Origin: Fasciolopsis buskii
Lineage: Eukaryota; Platyhelminthes; Trematoda; Plagiorchiida; Fasciolidae
Length of the DNA: 64,000 nucleotides
Direction: 5' to 3'
Assembly: GCA_008360955.1 (NCBI GenBank)
Contig: LUCM01006867.1
Location: 303,100 to 367,099 of the forward strand
Below, piece after piece: positions 42,480 to 54,140 of the stretch (positions within the stretch are counted from its first letter, which is position 1; the number at the start of each line of letters is the position of its first letter). The notes under the pieces were generated by a model. It saw nothing but the letters and a program-made list of their open reading frames with translations, was not told where the DNA came from and did not search any database. The position numbers were made by a program, and so were the translations under genes.

Positions 42480-42620
42480 ACCCGGGTTAGCGTCCCCGTT
42501 CGGGCGCGGTGGATATGCACTGCTGATGGTTTCTAACAGGGATGAAATAACTGTACAATGCTTCCATGATTTCTTAATGGTCAGTTGAGCGATAATATCA
42601 CGTTGAATTACTTCGTGAAA
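42480..42620 (+). repeat. Repeat family A copy 3 (partial, inverted)
   Basis: Begins near the B-box end (TTCGGGCGCGGTGGATATGC) and continues through the body (CACTGCTGATGGTTTC, AATGCTTCCATGATTTCTTA). It lacks most of the tRNA-like module and faces copy 2, forming an imperfect palindrome of about 425 bp. Confidence 0.7.
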
Positions 42621-45419
42621 ACATTCAGTCTCTTGCTACCAGCATGCACAATATGACAGATTGTCATCTAATGATATTGCACCTCCTACTAATGACATCT
42701 GTTTGTCTGTCCAGTTAAATCATTCAACGATCAACCAACTATGGGATATTCACAAAGGACTATCCACGCCTATCCTTGTTACGAATCACTGGTTGGATTG
42801 CATTGTTACCAATTATTATCTGAGACTTCAAACAGGAAGAAGTGAACCATCCGGACCAAACATGAACGATTTTTGCAATACAAACAAAGTGTCTTTCATG
42901 AAACTATTTCGTCCGTAGCCTCCCAAATAGTTCCTAGTAGTTATCTGCCTAGTGATCGACTCGCACAAATGATGTCCTCCTTATTTGCACAACAAGGTTA
43001 AATGAACCACAAACTTCAAGCTAGAGAAAACTAAGAACTTCACATTCGTGATGATAACACTCACTGAATGCACAGTGCCAGTCAGAATTCGACTATTTTA
43101 CAAAACGCTTCACCTACCTTATCGATTTATTCGAACCGAAAGGCAGAACATACCGCCTAAATGCATTGTGGTTTTGTTTTGTTTGACATTTGCTCGGTTT
43201 CACGACCAACGAGTACCTGTTTGACATTCAATACACTAATTTTAGGTGAAATGTTAACTGATTGAATTCTCCAAAAGAGTCTAGATAGGGATTTATTTGC
43301 AAACTTCACAGAATCTGGTCCCAACTGTTGAAAACTTAGGTTTGAACCATTAAAAACTGCTGCTTGTCGTAATGGGACCGTAAATCGGTCTTCGTCACGT
43401 GTCCCGAGCACAGTAGGAGAGCAGTTCCAAAAGGTAGTCTCCGAATGATTTAGCTTTTCGGTCAGATTCGCGGGGTATGTTTGATGGATCTCTTGTACAT
43501 ATCCTTCACTACTTTTTACCCGTTTTTTAAGACGAGTCTAACGTCAAATGGCTCTATAATATTCCCTGCATTTGAGGGTCCAAACACCACAGCTTCATAG
43601 CCTTGGACTAAAGTTTAAGCTACTTTTATTGCACCTTAGAAACTATGCTGTTCACTACTTCTTAGTCTTACCTCATTGACAATGTGGGTAGGCTTTCCGG
43701 CAAAAATGTCTTCCTTTCTGACAGCCGTGACTCAAATGAAATTTCTTCTGTTTTAATGAAAACTCATTGTGGAGTAGTTTAAGTCACTAGCTGCTTGACA
43801 GGCGTGGCATTCGTGAACCAACTTATCAGAAGCTGTTGCCTTGGACTGCTGGAGGAAATCGATGAAATTGGCCGATCAGTAGCAATGTGTTTTCCATTTT
43901 TAGGTTGAAAAACAACTTGGATTTGCTAAAAAGATGAGTTCTTGGCCATTGTGTTATGACGAACCAATAATCATATATCTAGACATTTCACTTCGTATTC
44001 CTTGTTCTGGCAATCAGTTGTCAAGGTTTTTAACTACCCACGGGTTTGTAAGAGCTCACTGATGGAATGACACGTTATGGAGTAATTAGGCCATACGGAA
44101 GCATGCGACGTTTCCGCTTCATCTCGCTTCTTGTTATGAACATCTAGAAACCATCGAGAGCACCAATCAACCTCGTCATTGGTAGTTCTTGGTATATCAT
44201 AAACTTTCGGACAGCATAAATCCAATCTGGGGTTCCTTCTGTGATTGAGTACTATTCGTGTCTGAACGAATGGATACAACAATCAGAACGTCAGATGTTT
44301 TCATATGTTGCATCAGTTCAGTTCATAACGGGTTTGCTCATCCCGAGAGATGGATCTTTAGCACACGGTTCACTGATGCATTTGCCAGTAACTAATTTTG
44401 TAATCAAATAAAATAATGGAGAAAAATAGTAGACCAAAAGGGGAATCGAACTAAAATAATTTACGGATATTATTAGAAAATGCTTAGTTATAGTAGAATT
44501 TTCTAGGGCCACTACTGTCCAGGAAAGTATGTCATAGTGCAGGATAGAATCAACATTCAAGTGGAGCTTTCATTATGAAATTGAGTCATTGTCATTTACA
44601 AAACTGATCAAAGGAGGGTCAGAAATATGGCTGAGTCAATAGATGAATTTGACTTGATTGTGTGAAAACAAACTGTCGTTTTCATTGAGCTCCATTAATC
44701 GCTTTGTCCGTTGGTTCCATAAAATCAACTGGGAATTTAGCTACATCGTTTTATATGATGCCCGCTGTCGTAGCCTCTTACTTCACTTCGATTCCTGTAA
44801 AGTTTGTTCACTTCTCCTGTTTCAGATTATCGACTGTATTGGTATGGCACCTGAATGACAGTCACCATATCAGAATCAATTCCGCCCTAAATCCCATTCG
44901 TTGATTTCTTTTACTTTATGGGGAAATCAGACTCACCGCAATGGTTCATTGATTATTGCTGAACAGAATCGACTGGAAAGGAGTGTTGGACGAGCTGGTG
45001 AGACCAATGAACCGGAGGTGCGTCAATTTTTCCGAGACGGCCGAACACATGGCAATTAGCCATGAGTGGGCAGTAGCACATTCCGTTCAACAAGCGTGTT
45101 TGAAAAAATAAACTAATTGGTAAATGATGTCTAGTCTAGCCGTTTGATTTAAGAAATAATCCCAATTAGTCTCACACATGATCTGTTATGTATTATCTAA
45201 CTTGATTGATTAGAGTCATTCAAGTTTGTTGAATATTCCGCGATGCAGTTGCCCGCGAAGTTCGTATGCCTTAAAGCCTTGAAGTCATTAAGCAGTTGAC
45301 GAGGTCGAAGCCAACAGATGAAATCCAATTCTGAAAATAAATAATTTATTGCGACAAAGTCTTCTGACTGACCTGTTCGAGAATGTTCATTTGGAAATGA
45401 ACCTAATAGTGGCTCGAAG
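42621..45419. other. Intergenic, no gene recognised
   Basis: Nothing beyond short frames under about 85 codons was seen. No family-level repeat copies were noticed. Confidence 0.45.
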
Positions 45420-45530
45420 TTTGTAGAACTTGCCTCGAGAAATACCACCCACGGTAGTCGAAACGTGGGCGCCTTACAACTGCCAACAACGCTGTTATTA
45501 AAATTATATCATTCACAATTAAAAACAGTA
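45420..45530 (+). repeat. Dispersed repeat family C, copy 2
   Basis: Counterpart of 14335-14445: CTTGCCTCGAGAAATACC, CCCACGGTAGTCGAAACGT and ATATCATTCACAATTAA. Confidence 0.6.
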
Positions 45531-45769
45531 TACGGTGCATCTATTTTTCGATACACTCCTTAAGTCATTTGGTCCTGATAGTAAAAAGTGATTTGTATGA
45601 CTTTGTGATTTTGTCGTTCACACGAGGCACTACATTTTGCCAACCAGTTAGTTACTCAGCGTCCTACAAAAATTGTACACGTCACCACATGGTCCCTGTG
45701 CACTGTTTCACTTCGAACTGAAATCTTCTTGTATGACTTTCGTAATCACCTATTTGCAGACGCACGCGG

Positions 45770-45948
45770 GCACATACACACACATACATACATACATACA
45801 TACATACATACATACATACATACATACATACATACATACACACATGCATACATACATACATACATACATACATACATACATACATACATACATACATACA
45901 TACATACATACATACATACATACATACACACATGCATACATGCATACA
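45770..45948 (+). repeat. (CATA)n microsatellite
   Basis: Nearly pure CATA repeats with occasional CACA and TGCA variants. The His-Thr-Tyr-Ile (+) and Cys-Met-Tyr-Val (-) frames here are artefacts. Confidence 0.97.
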
Positions 45949-46463
45949 CTCAGGGCATTCTTTTCAAGCTCTCTCGTTGGGAATTCTGCTGTGGCGTCTG
46001 CCTTTCGGAGAGAAGCAGCCAATCGTTGGATAGCATTTCCGTAATCTGCCTTAAAGGTCAACTTTGATTTCGTTGATTTGATTTGATTTCCTCACCCTTG
46101 CTTGCTTTCATTTACATTCGAGAGCTTCGGTCTTCGAATCTCGCTTACGTCTATTCCCTGCTACTTTCTTTCCCTACTCCTCCACCTCGTGTACCATCCT
46201 CCCAAAGTTATTTCGGTCCCAAGAAGTATAAAATGTATATCGCAGTTGGTCTTCGATCCGAGTAGCCTAGTCTACCAACTGAGCAAATTTTGTCAAGCTC
46301 AGATTGCAAATCCGACAGAAAACAAATCCGCGATTCGGTCGCCAAAAGTCTTCTCTGGGCATGCAAACTAATCAAAAATAAAAAAGCAATGCTCAAACGA
46401 ATCATCAGTCTCGTTAGAACTACGACATTTTTCATACATATGAGTTTATATTACATCAAAAGT

Positions 46464-46469
46464 TTTATT
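46464..46469 (-). promoter_or_regulatory. AATAAA polyadenylation signal for the secreted-protein gene
   Basis: TTTATT on the plus strand, i.e. AATAAA on the minus strand, 26 bp beyond the minus-strand stop at 46495-46497. It supports the end of the single-exon gene. Confidence 0.6.
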
Positions 46470-46494
46470 GTCTCGTCAAACAATCAATACTCGA

Positions 46495-47694
46495 TTATTC
46501 TTGTTCCAAGGCACGAAAATGTTCCTTCGGTGGATCCCATGGATGTCCAGTTTTTTGAAAACCTTCGAACAGAAGTTGTAACCTTGCTACCATCCGTGTG
46601 GTTTTTTGAGTCCGACAAGCCACTTTTCGACTTACAAAATCTGTACTATGATCTTTAGTAGCTATTGGATAAGTAGTTGAAAATTGCTTAAACATTCGTA
46701 AGTGAACGTAATGATGCATAGCATGAACATACCACGCATTGGCAACATTCATCATTTTCTCTCGAAACGAATTATCGTGTAATTTTTCTAAATATAATTC
46801 CCAAATTTTGTTTCCATCCGAACAATTCACAAGTCCAAAATTAAATGATTCTTCCAGAGATAGGGAGAAACTACTCGTACTCTCGAGAAATTTGACTAAA
46901 AAGCATGTATCTTTTTCGAATTTTACCATTTTTGGTGTTACAATTACACTTTCAAAATATTCTAACAATTTGTTGTTGATTTGGTTAGATGGCTTATCCT
47001 CATAAGCTAATATTCTTTCATGCTGATCCTCGATTTCTGTTCTCAAATAAACGTCGTATTTCGAATGATGAACACATCGATGCCAAAGGTATCGATTGCA
47101 TCGAACTACTTGTTTGTACCACAAAGTTCCTCGATAGAATTCCGAGTAGGGATAAGTCCCTCCACTCATGTCCGGTAACTCGGTGATGTCCATTTCAATT
47201 TTTTGTCGAAGAAGAAACAAATGAATTTTGTCAATGTGATCAAAGTCCTCATCTGGACATGCGGGTTTGTATGGAACGCTGACTGTTGGACTACATCCTG
47301 ATTGCTTTCGGAAACACGCGGAGGGAATATTGAAAGCAGCGTAAATAACTGAAGCGTTCTCATACTGATTCAGGGACTCCTGTAGATCTACATCAATCAA
47401 CAAAACAGTATAATGACCCGAGGTCAAATGTTCAGCATTGTCAATAAAAAACTCTAGGTTTTCCAAGGTCGGTTTATTTTTAATAACCGCGTCACAAACG
47501 ATCGCTTCTCCTTTCAGAGTAATTTTCAGGCCACTACAGACATTACGTCCACGAAAGCAACAAGGTTTAGTCTTACATGCAATGGCCTTTGGCGTAGCGA
47601 CGTTTTCGGCCGATGTGAACACATGAAAATTTATGTGGTAGGTGAGCGCGACTAGGCACCACGAAAGCGTGTTTATGAGTGCACCGGAATACAT
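46495..47694 (-). CDS. Secreted, cysteine-containing protein with diverged PEBP-like region (399 aa, intronless)
   Basis: One uninterrupted frame of 399 codons, far longer than chance in this AT-rich DNA, followed closely by AATAAA. Residues 1-29 are a hydrophobic N-terminus ending VFTSA/ENVA, a likely signal peptide. Cysteines at 40, 45, 46, 53, 67, 127, 134 and 146 suggest disulphides in the N-terminal half. Residues about 93-165 resemble the phosphatidylethanolamine-binding protein fold: HYTVLLIDVDL matches the YTLVLxDPDAP strand, YAAFNIP the HxxVxNIPG strand, and VPYKPACP plus HLFLLRQK the YxGPxPPxGTGxHRYxFLLxxQ region. The ligand-pocket DPDAP and HW residues are not kept, so binding activity is doubtful. 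The C-terminal 230 residues are charged and aromatic-rich and not recognised. N-glycosylation sequons occur, for example NAS at 113. An MRPL38-like origin is an alternative. It is certainly a gene-like frame; the family call is tentative. Confidence 0.72.
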   Translation of the reverse strand: MYSGALINTLSWCLVALTYHINFHVFTSAENVATPKAIACKTKPCCFRGRNVCSGLKITLKGEAIVCDAVIKNKPTLENLEFFIDNAEHLTSGHYTVLLIDVDLQESLNQYENASVIYAAFNIPSACFRKQSGCSPTVSVPYKPACPDEDFDHIDKIHLFLLRQKIEMDITELPDMSGGTYPYSEFYRGTLWYKQVVRCNRYLWHRCVHHSKYDVYLRTEIEDQHERILAYEDKPSNQINNKLLEYFESVIVTPKMVKFEKDTCFLVKFLESTSSFSLSLEESFNFGLVNCSDGNKIWELYLEKLHDNSFREKMMNVANAWYVHAMHHYVHLRMFKQFSTTYPIATKDHSTDFVSRKVACRTQKTTRMVARLQLLFEGFQKTGHPWDPPKEHFRALEQE

Positions 47695-47876
47695 GGCATA
47701 TGATCACTTTGACCATGAATTTCTAAGTGAATCACTTGGGTTAGTTTGAATCAATCACTGGCCGAATATTCACGTGATCTGCAGGCGGCAATGTATCTTA
47801 AACAATGTAATAAACTACTAACACATACCAAGTAGCCAAAATCTGCAGGTCATGTCCAAAGCCTTTGTCATGCTTA
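47695..47876. other. Upstream region of the secreted-protein gene
   Basis: About 180 bp between the minus-strand ATG and a family A repeat. No clear TATA box or splice acceptor was seen. If the gene has a normal promoter it must lie here or within the repeat. Confidence 0.3.
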
Positions 47877-48180
47877 GGCTATCTACAGAGAAGTCGTCTA
47901 TCAGTAGGGGGTCGACTGCTTGCGCTAGCGGCCCGTGGCCGTGCAAATCAGTGACGGATAAGCGCAACATCATGTGGTGAAGTTCAACATACCATTCAGA
48001 GCCTGCCCGGCAGCATAATGGCTAAGGCGTTCGACTCAGAATCGTTCGTCCTTGTTCGGGTTCGCGTCCCAGTTCGGGCGCGGTGGATATGCAGTGCTCA
48101 TCATTCCTAACAAGAATGAAGCAGCTTCCATGGTTTCATAATGATGAGTTGATCGATGATATTACATGGTTAATCATTCC
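47877..48180 (+). repeat. Repeat family A copy 4
   Basis: The most complete plus-strand copy. It has a left block (GAGAAGTCGTCTATCAGTAG, GTGCAAATCAGTGACGG, CATCATGTGGTGAAGTT), then a tRNA-like module at about 48001-48082 with A-box-like GGCAGCATAATGGC and B-box-like GGGTTCGCGTCCC, then the body. A loop reading CTCAGAA between short complementary arms would give anticodon CAG (Leu-like), but the acceptor stem does not pair, so it is not a working tRNA gene. Confidence 0.78.
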
Positions 48181-48651
48181 AAAAAACATTTTATTCAAAC
48201 TGGAGGCTGATAAAAGGAAATCTGGTACAAATTGGGAAATCACCATATTTGTTAACCGGAACTCGTACATCGAATGTTTTCGATTTGAGTCTAAGTGACC
48301 CCACTCGTAACCTTTCTCAAGTGGCGTAAGGGATACATATTTCGGACATATACACCCGATTTCAGATCGTGCCGAACTAACCAACTTACAACCGGTGGGG
48401 AACCAACTATAAACTCATGGAAACCAAACTTGAACTGACCGGTTATTCAGCAGCCATGACCGTTTGGTTATGACGATACGGAGCGTTCTATTGACTTTGG
48501 TATCGCTGCTAACGAAAAGGAAAAAAAACTCGACTGCATTGATTGAATGTTGGTGTATCCGAGGGCAAACTTTCAATCCCACTGTGCTATGGAAGATACA
48601 CCGGTGTACACTTTAAAATATAGTCCTGATTAGAATTGGATACTCGTCCAG

Positions 48652-48840
48652 GCCAATTTTATCTTTTTTATCTTTTATCTCGTTTGTTATTGAAATAACT
48701 ATGTACATCATTTTTCAGGAAAGGAGCCGCGGCCAGCAGAGGGCTGCCAAGTGGGGAAGTTGACCGGAAGTGGGAGGACCCGAACCTGTGACCTTCACGT
48801 CCAAACTCCACGCAACTTTATACGTGTGGACACCGGCGGC
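48652..48840 (-). repeat. SINE-like repeat family B, copy 3
   Basis: Close match to copy 2: TTTTATCTTTTTTATC, GGAGCCGCGGCC, GAGGGCTGCCAAG and, on the right, the reversed head ACCTTCACGTCCAAAC. The B-box is damaged (GGGTCC and GGTTCG in the reverse reading). Confidence 0.78.
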
Positions 48841-51129
48841 CGCGTCCTACTCATTTTTAGACACACTGTGAAAGTTTCCGCTGAGATTAGGCCTGTCTGA
48901 TTTAATTGTCTATATTCTACATTTGGCCTACTGGTAGGATTCCACAAAATTATCGAAGGTTAAACGTTAGCGTGCTGTTACTCACTCAGAATTAGACCAA
49001 AACCAAATCTGAATTCGAGATTTTAAGGTTAGAAATTCAAATCGGTTTTTTGTTAGCCCTAGCCAAGTTGGCATTAAGTTGGTAGTTCCGAGAGAATTTT
49101 TCCTACCATCCTCAATAATGACATGAAGAAAAGCACTGTCTGTCTGATATAAGTAAAATGCCTTGAAGATACGCAAAATGCGATTTTGTAACCTGGTTTT
49201 CAATATTATTACTAACAACAAATCTGATATCCTAGTCCCATCACTGTCATATCTTTTCTCATTGAAAAAGAAAATAGATAGAACAAAGCACAATTAATAG
49301 AATTTTGGTTTGATAGACCAATTAGACGCAGATGGGAAGGTGATATCATTACCTGAAACCGAATCTCGGGGGCTGAGGTCAGCTGATTTGGCGTCGAGTG
49401 CAATAAAAGATGGATCCCGCATGTCAGTTTATTTTGTAATCATAATTATAACTTTGGAACAGTACTATCGAGGATGTGCGTAATAAGGCCAGTTTTTTGG
49501 TAATATCCGCAAACCGAGACATATTTCATCTTTAAATCGCAAATAGTAAGGTCAATTTGCTTTGTGAAAAAAGGATGTGATGATGCGAAACGTGTTTCCA
49601 AATAGGGGGACATATGACTCAGTAGGTACCCAATACGGAATACCACATGATATGAGCAAAAAGTTCGTCATACTCGTAAATGTTTGACGAAATCCTCAGT
49701 GCATCCAAGAAAAGTGCTTGAATAGAGAGAATTTGCCCGTCTACAAGAAATGTCAGTAACCAAAAGCAATCTCTTAAAGGTCAACCAAGAAGTCGGAAAG
49801 CACCAAACGTGATCAAAGTAGAAGCTAACTTTTGCATAAATCCACGCTAATTCACACTGTGATCACCTCATGGTTTCTTTCTCCTTTGCACAACATGCGC
49901 AAAAAGAGCTCGAAAAAGTAAACGATTGGGAGGCATACAAATATAATATTCAAGCGATAGAAGGCAGTATGGGGTGATTATCCTGTTCAGAGGATGACTG
50001 TCTGCACCAACCACATCATTACACGTCTAGTCATTGAGAACCCGAGGTTTGCAAAAGATTTGGGGAATTAATCGGAGACTTCAGTGATCGAGTGCACAAA
50101 GCCGCCGAGCACCCTCAAAATCAAGGGGCTAGGTCTTGCAGTTGCAAAAAGTACATTACACATTCCGACTTTGCACACGCCTCCCTTGAAAGGAAGCTGG
50201 ATATCATGGCTCCATCACAACTATCGTGGTTCGTGATGCGTTCGCCTCCACGACACCTACAACAACGGCGAGGGCACGCACAGTCTTCTACCATCTTTAA
50301 AGAGATAGTCTGCACTTTGAAAATGATAAGCACATACTGTACTGAAAGGTTTTGAGTGCCGTGCACACACTTGATAAGCAAAGCTATATAATCGGTAAAC
50401 AATATAAGGCGAAAACTTTATTCCTTGAGAAGAGATCTATTCTGCTGTTCAACAGACTAGATAAAAACACAGTAGTCATTGAACTTTTAAAATCAAACAT
50501 GGCCGTACCGAGAGGGACCGAGAGTTTCAATCGATGTGCCCACGCTCGGCGTAAAATCCATCATCCATTTCACGAGTCTGCTCTTCGTCAGTTTTGTACA
50601 AACTGCGAACGATGACAGAGACAAGTAGCTGTGATGCCTACTAATAACTATTCATCTTACACCTAATTTGTATTGTTTGTGCTGCAATGTCTGTTTGTTT
50701 GTCCAGTATCCATGCTTCTCATGTGCATCAAGAGCCTCTCAGTTGATAAACCTTGTCTCTAACTGCACATTTTTGACTATTATTCAGGATTATTTTGATT
50801 TTGATCAACGTCCTGAGAATGGATTGACCACACGATTTTGGACTTGGTTAGAAATCATACCCGACTATTTGGCACACATGGATGTTAGAACTTGATTGAA
50901 CAAAATGATAAGGAGGATATAGCAGTATGAGACCACGAGAGTTCGATCATCCAAATTACTTAATTAACATCAGTAGTCACGTTGTAAGAGACGATCATCG
51001 GTGACAAATTTTTAAACTTCGCATCCGGCAATGGGTCAGCAAACAATGGGACTTCGCACTGAGATAACATTTAGTGTATCATAAGGCTTCTAAAGTTCTG
51101 CACCTACAGCGAGATTCGATCTTTGTGTC
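48841..51129. other. Intergenic, no gene recognised
   Basis: Short frames only (up to about 103 codons). No domain or repeat family was recognised. Confidence 0.45.
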
Positions 51130-54100
51130 TGAGGCTCACACATACCATACAGGTTTGTGTGAAGATAACGGACACTTGTTCGGCGACAATATTCCTGAAG
51201 GTATTTTGAACCCTTTANTCCCGAGAGTCCACCGCAAGCACCAGTAGTCGGACACTTCCAGTCTCCTTGTATCCTCTGCTCGCAACGTCCAGGTTTTGTA
51301 TTTGCAGGTGAGCACGAGGCGGATTACAGCGCGAGGGCAGATCCTTAACTTTAGGTTGATTTCAATGGGTGCCCATAGTACTGGCAGAGGTCGAAAAATG
51401 CTCTGAGCACACTGTCTTTCCACGTAGTAACTTCGTCCGTTTCTTGCTCGTTCGGCAAGAGAACCAACCCTGAATGTTTAATGGCGGCACGTTGCCGACT
51501 CGCCCGCTGTTGATGGAGAGTTTTCAGGCCCCTGGGTTTGAGAAGCTTTAGAAGGCTTTCGGTTTCTCGTGTCCGCTTTGGGGCTCACTTTAGCAGCATT
51601 GCGATTAGGTCGAGTATTGCCTACATAGTGGATTGAGAATCATCGAGCAAATCGACGTCCTTCGCAAGCGTCAGATCTCTACTGCAGGCCGATGGGCTAA
51701 TCTGGACCCCTGGTTAGTCCGTCACCGCGTTGCTTATATTCCAGCTGGTGACATAGTTGAACAGCTCCGGAGAGGGCGGACAACCTTGCCCCACTCCGAA
51801 ATGTATAATCGTTTCTGAGGGTTCTTGCCTTATATTAGCGCCCATGTCAGTGGACGGACAGTAAGCCCCTAGTATTCTTGAGAGACTGACGAGCATGCAA
51901 TCAACCTCTATTATTTCTCATAATTACTGACGATCACCTCAGCCGAATGCGAAGCGGAAATAAATGAAACATGTTGTGGTGGGCCGATGTAACTTGCAGC
52001 GGTGTTCCAGAATTTAAAGCATTTCAAGTGTTTGAGCAGTGCAAGTTTAAATCCCCCCGAGTGTGGTCTAGAGCGGTGATCCCTCGTGGTTGCAAAGCGA
52101 CTATATGATACGTAGAAAATCTTTGCACCGATGTCAACCAAACTGTAACTCTTCCAGAATGTTCTGTCGTCATTCTCTGCAGTGGGTGACAGGATGGGCG
52201 TCGCTTGGATATATCGCGCTTTCCCTGGCACAGCTGAACGGGTTATAATGCTCTCTAACCAAAGAAGGCAGCCAGGTTTTATGGACTTCCAGTGGAACGC
52301 CATTTCTTCCGACGGCTTTCCTGTTCTTCAGTTGACTGGCGATGTCCGTAATCTTTATGGCTCTTGGGGGCTCGTAAGTGATATCATATGGCTGGGATCG
52401 AGCTGAAGATGGTTGGTTTGCCGCACGGTGTTTAGGTCGGTTAAGTAGTTGACCAAAACCTTCCGTCCGTCTCTCACTTTTCTCAGGTTATTCAGGGATA
52501 AGTAAGGCTACTGTGTCACGTGAAACAAACTCTGGTTTGCACCGCCCGTTCGAAGATTAGCGGATGAGTCGAAAGAGCCTGCCAAATTCTTTAGTGTCAA
52601 ATGCGACTAACATTTCCCCAGCAGTTTCTGTCCAGTGCCTCTTGCGACCTACCCTACCGAGGAGATTGATCACACTTTACAGACTGTGATGTTCTAAGCT
52701 TCCGGAAAAACGGGATTTTTCTGCCTTGGCTGAAAGATTAACAGTAACTTTCAGGACCCGCGTTTTTAATTCTTCTGAAGTCTTTCCTAGTTCCTTCGGA
52801 ACGGCTTCTTTCATTACCGTTGTCAGCAACTTCCATTGATTTTCCAACAAGACTGTTGATAGTGTTCAACACCTTTACGATCGTATTAGACAGCGCCCAG
52901 CGTTTTTCCGCCATTTCCAGAGCAGCAACCTGTGACCGACTTGATAGTGGCTTCTTCGGGCGCGGAGACAAACGGACCCTAAAGCGAAAATGCACAAGGG
53001 CGTGGTCCATACCATGTGCGTTACCAGTCACTACGCCCCAAAAAGCGTGACAATCTTCCATTGACGAAGCCCGGGCAAGATAGCTTCGGGATATGGTGGA
53101 TTTGGTGTTCTCTGCCATCGCCGTTCGACCACCATATTGATAAATGAATCTGGAGATGCTGGGAGCGCGTACTGCATACCATCAATCTGTCCATATCGGA
53201 GAAATTCACCAATCAAGAACAGTCTTCGCAGTGCTGGCCTTGTCCAAACCACTCTAGAATGTGGCATATGATTTCGTTTGAAGGGCCAAATCGCGCATTC
53301 CAGTCTCCCGCAACAAACAGTAAATTCCATCTGGGAATACTAATCCAATTTAACGGTGAGTCATTAAATGGATCTTTTTGTATCTTCAGGTAGTTTGGCC
53401 GGCGGGGAACGCCTACCACCATGAGGTTCTGGGGGAGTATTGAAAAGCACCACAGCTAGTCTGGAAGACGCTAGCTCCCAGGAAGTCAAAGCATTGCTAG
53501 CTTTTTTACCTGGGCCAATCGCGACATCATCATTGCCGAATTGCACCTTGGTCTGCTGCTATGGAGCCAATAGACAGAATCCGCTCTTGGAACCTTGATA
53601 CATAGAGCCAGAATCGAGAATTGGAACCTCTGACAACCAACCACTATTTGCCTGGTAGTTGTGCAGTGTCCGCATCGCAATCCTCCGTCTACCAGTCTCC
53701 AACGAGGTTCTCAAATTCCAGCTTGTTCTATGAGTTGACTTTCGACGCAAAATAGTCTCAGCTCGGCAAATTGCCACCATGACCACTGGGCCCTGAGAAG
53801 CATTGCTTTTAAGAGACACTGTGGCATGGTGCTAGCAAATAAAGTCGCGATTATCCGTGGAGAAACTCGGGCTTAAAGCACGAACTATCCCTAACATTGC
53901 CCTGCTCTTTTGTCCCAGGAGGCATCTCTAGTCCCTGGACAGCCAAGTGCAGCCTGCAAGGCAGCAGGACAGTTCCAGACTAGCTGGTGACCATTAACCA
54001 GTTCCTTCAGGTTCCCTAGATGCCTGGTCCAGACGCGTTTGGATAATGACCATATTTGGTGAGGGGCGATATTCGCTACGTCAGTGCCTCTTCAACCTCG

Positions 54101-54140
54101 TCGCTTTCGTGGCGAGAAGGCTTACCAGGCGAAAACCTGC
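51130..54140 (-). mobile_element. RTE-like LINE, near full-length but inactivated
   Basis: Minus-strand fragments appear in the order expected of an APE endonuclease plus reverse transcriptase, spread over all three frames. The endonuclease has AGDWNARFG at about 53297-53310 and GMDHALV at about 53002-53013 (normally SDH). The reverse transcriptase includes SLVDIGAKIF (about 52160), a motif A remnant CFIYFRFAFG (normally FxDFxxAFD) near 51930-51960, motif B GVGQGCPPSPELFN at about 51756-51797 and a motif C remnant DLTLAKDVDLL (normally YADDI). The C-terminal domain TWTLRAEDTRRLEV lies at 51136-51423. Catalytic Asp residues are lost and frameshifts and stops are frequent. One undetermined base lies at 51218. 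The GC-richer stretch 53830-54140 is probably its 5' part. Confidence 0.82.

Noticed and set aside
45673..46067. Several overlapping frames with His-Thr-Tyr-Ile or Cys-Met-Tyr-Val repeats
   Set aside because: Translations of the CATA microsatellite in different frames.
48001..48082. A functional tRNA-Leu gene
   Set aside because: A- and B-box-like words are present, but the acceptor stem does not pair and the sequence recurs as part of a dispersed repeat.
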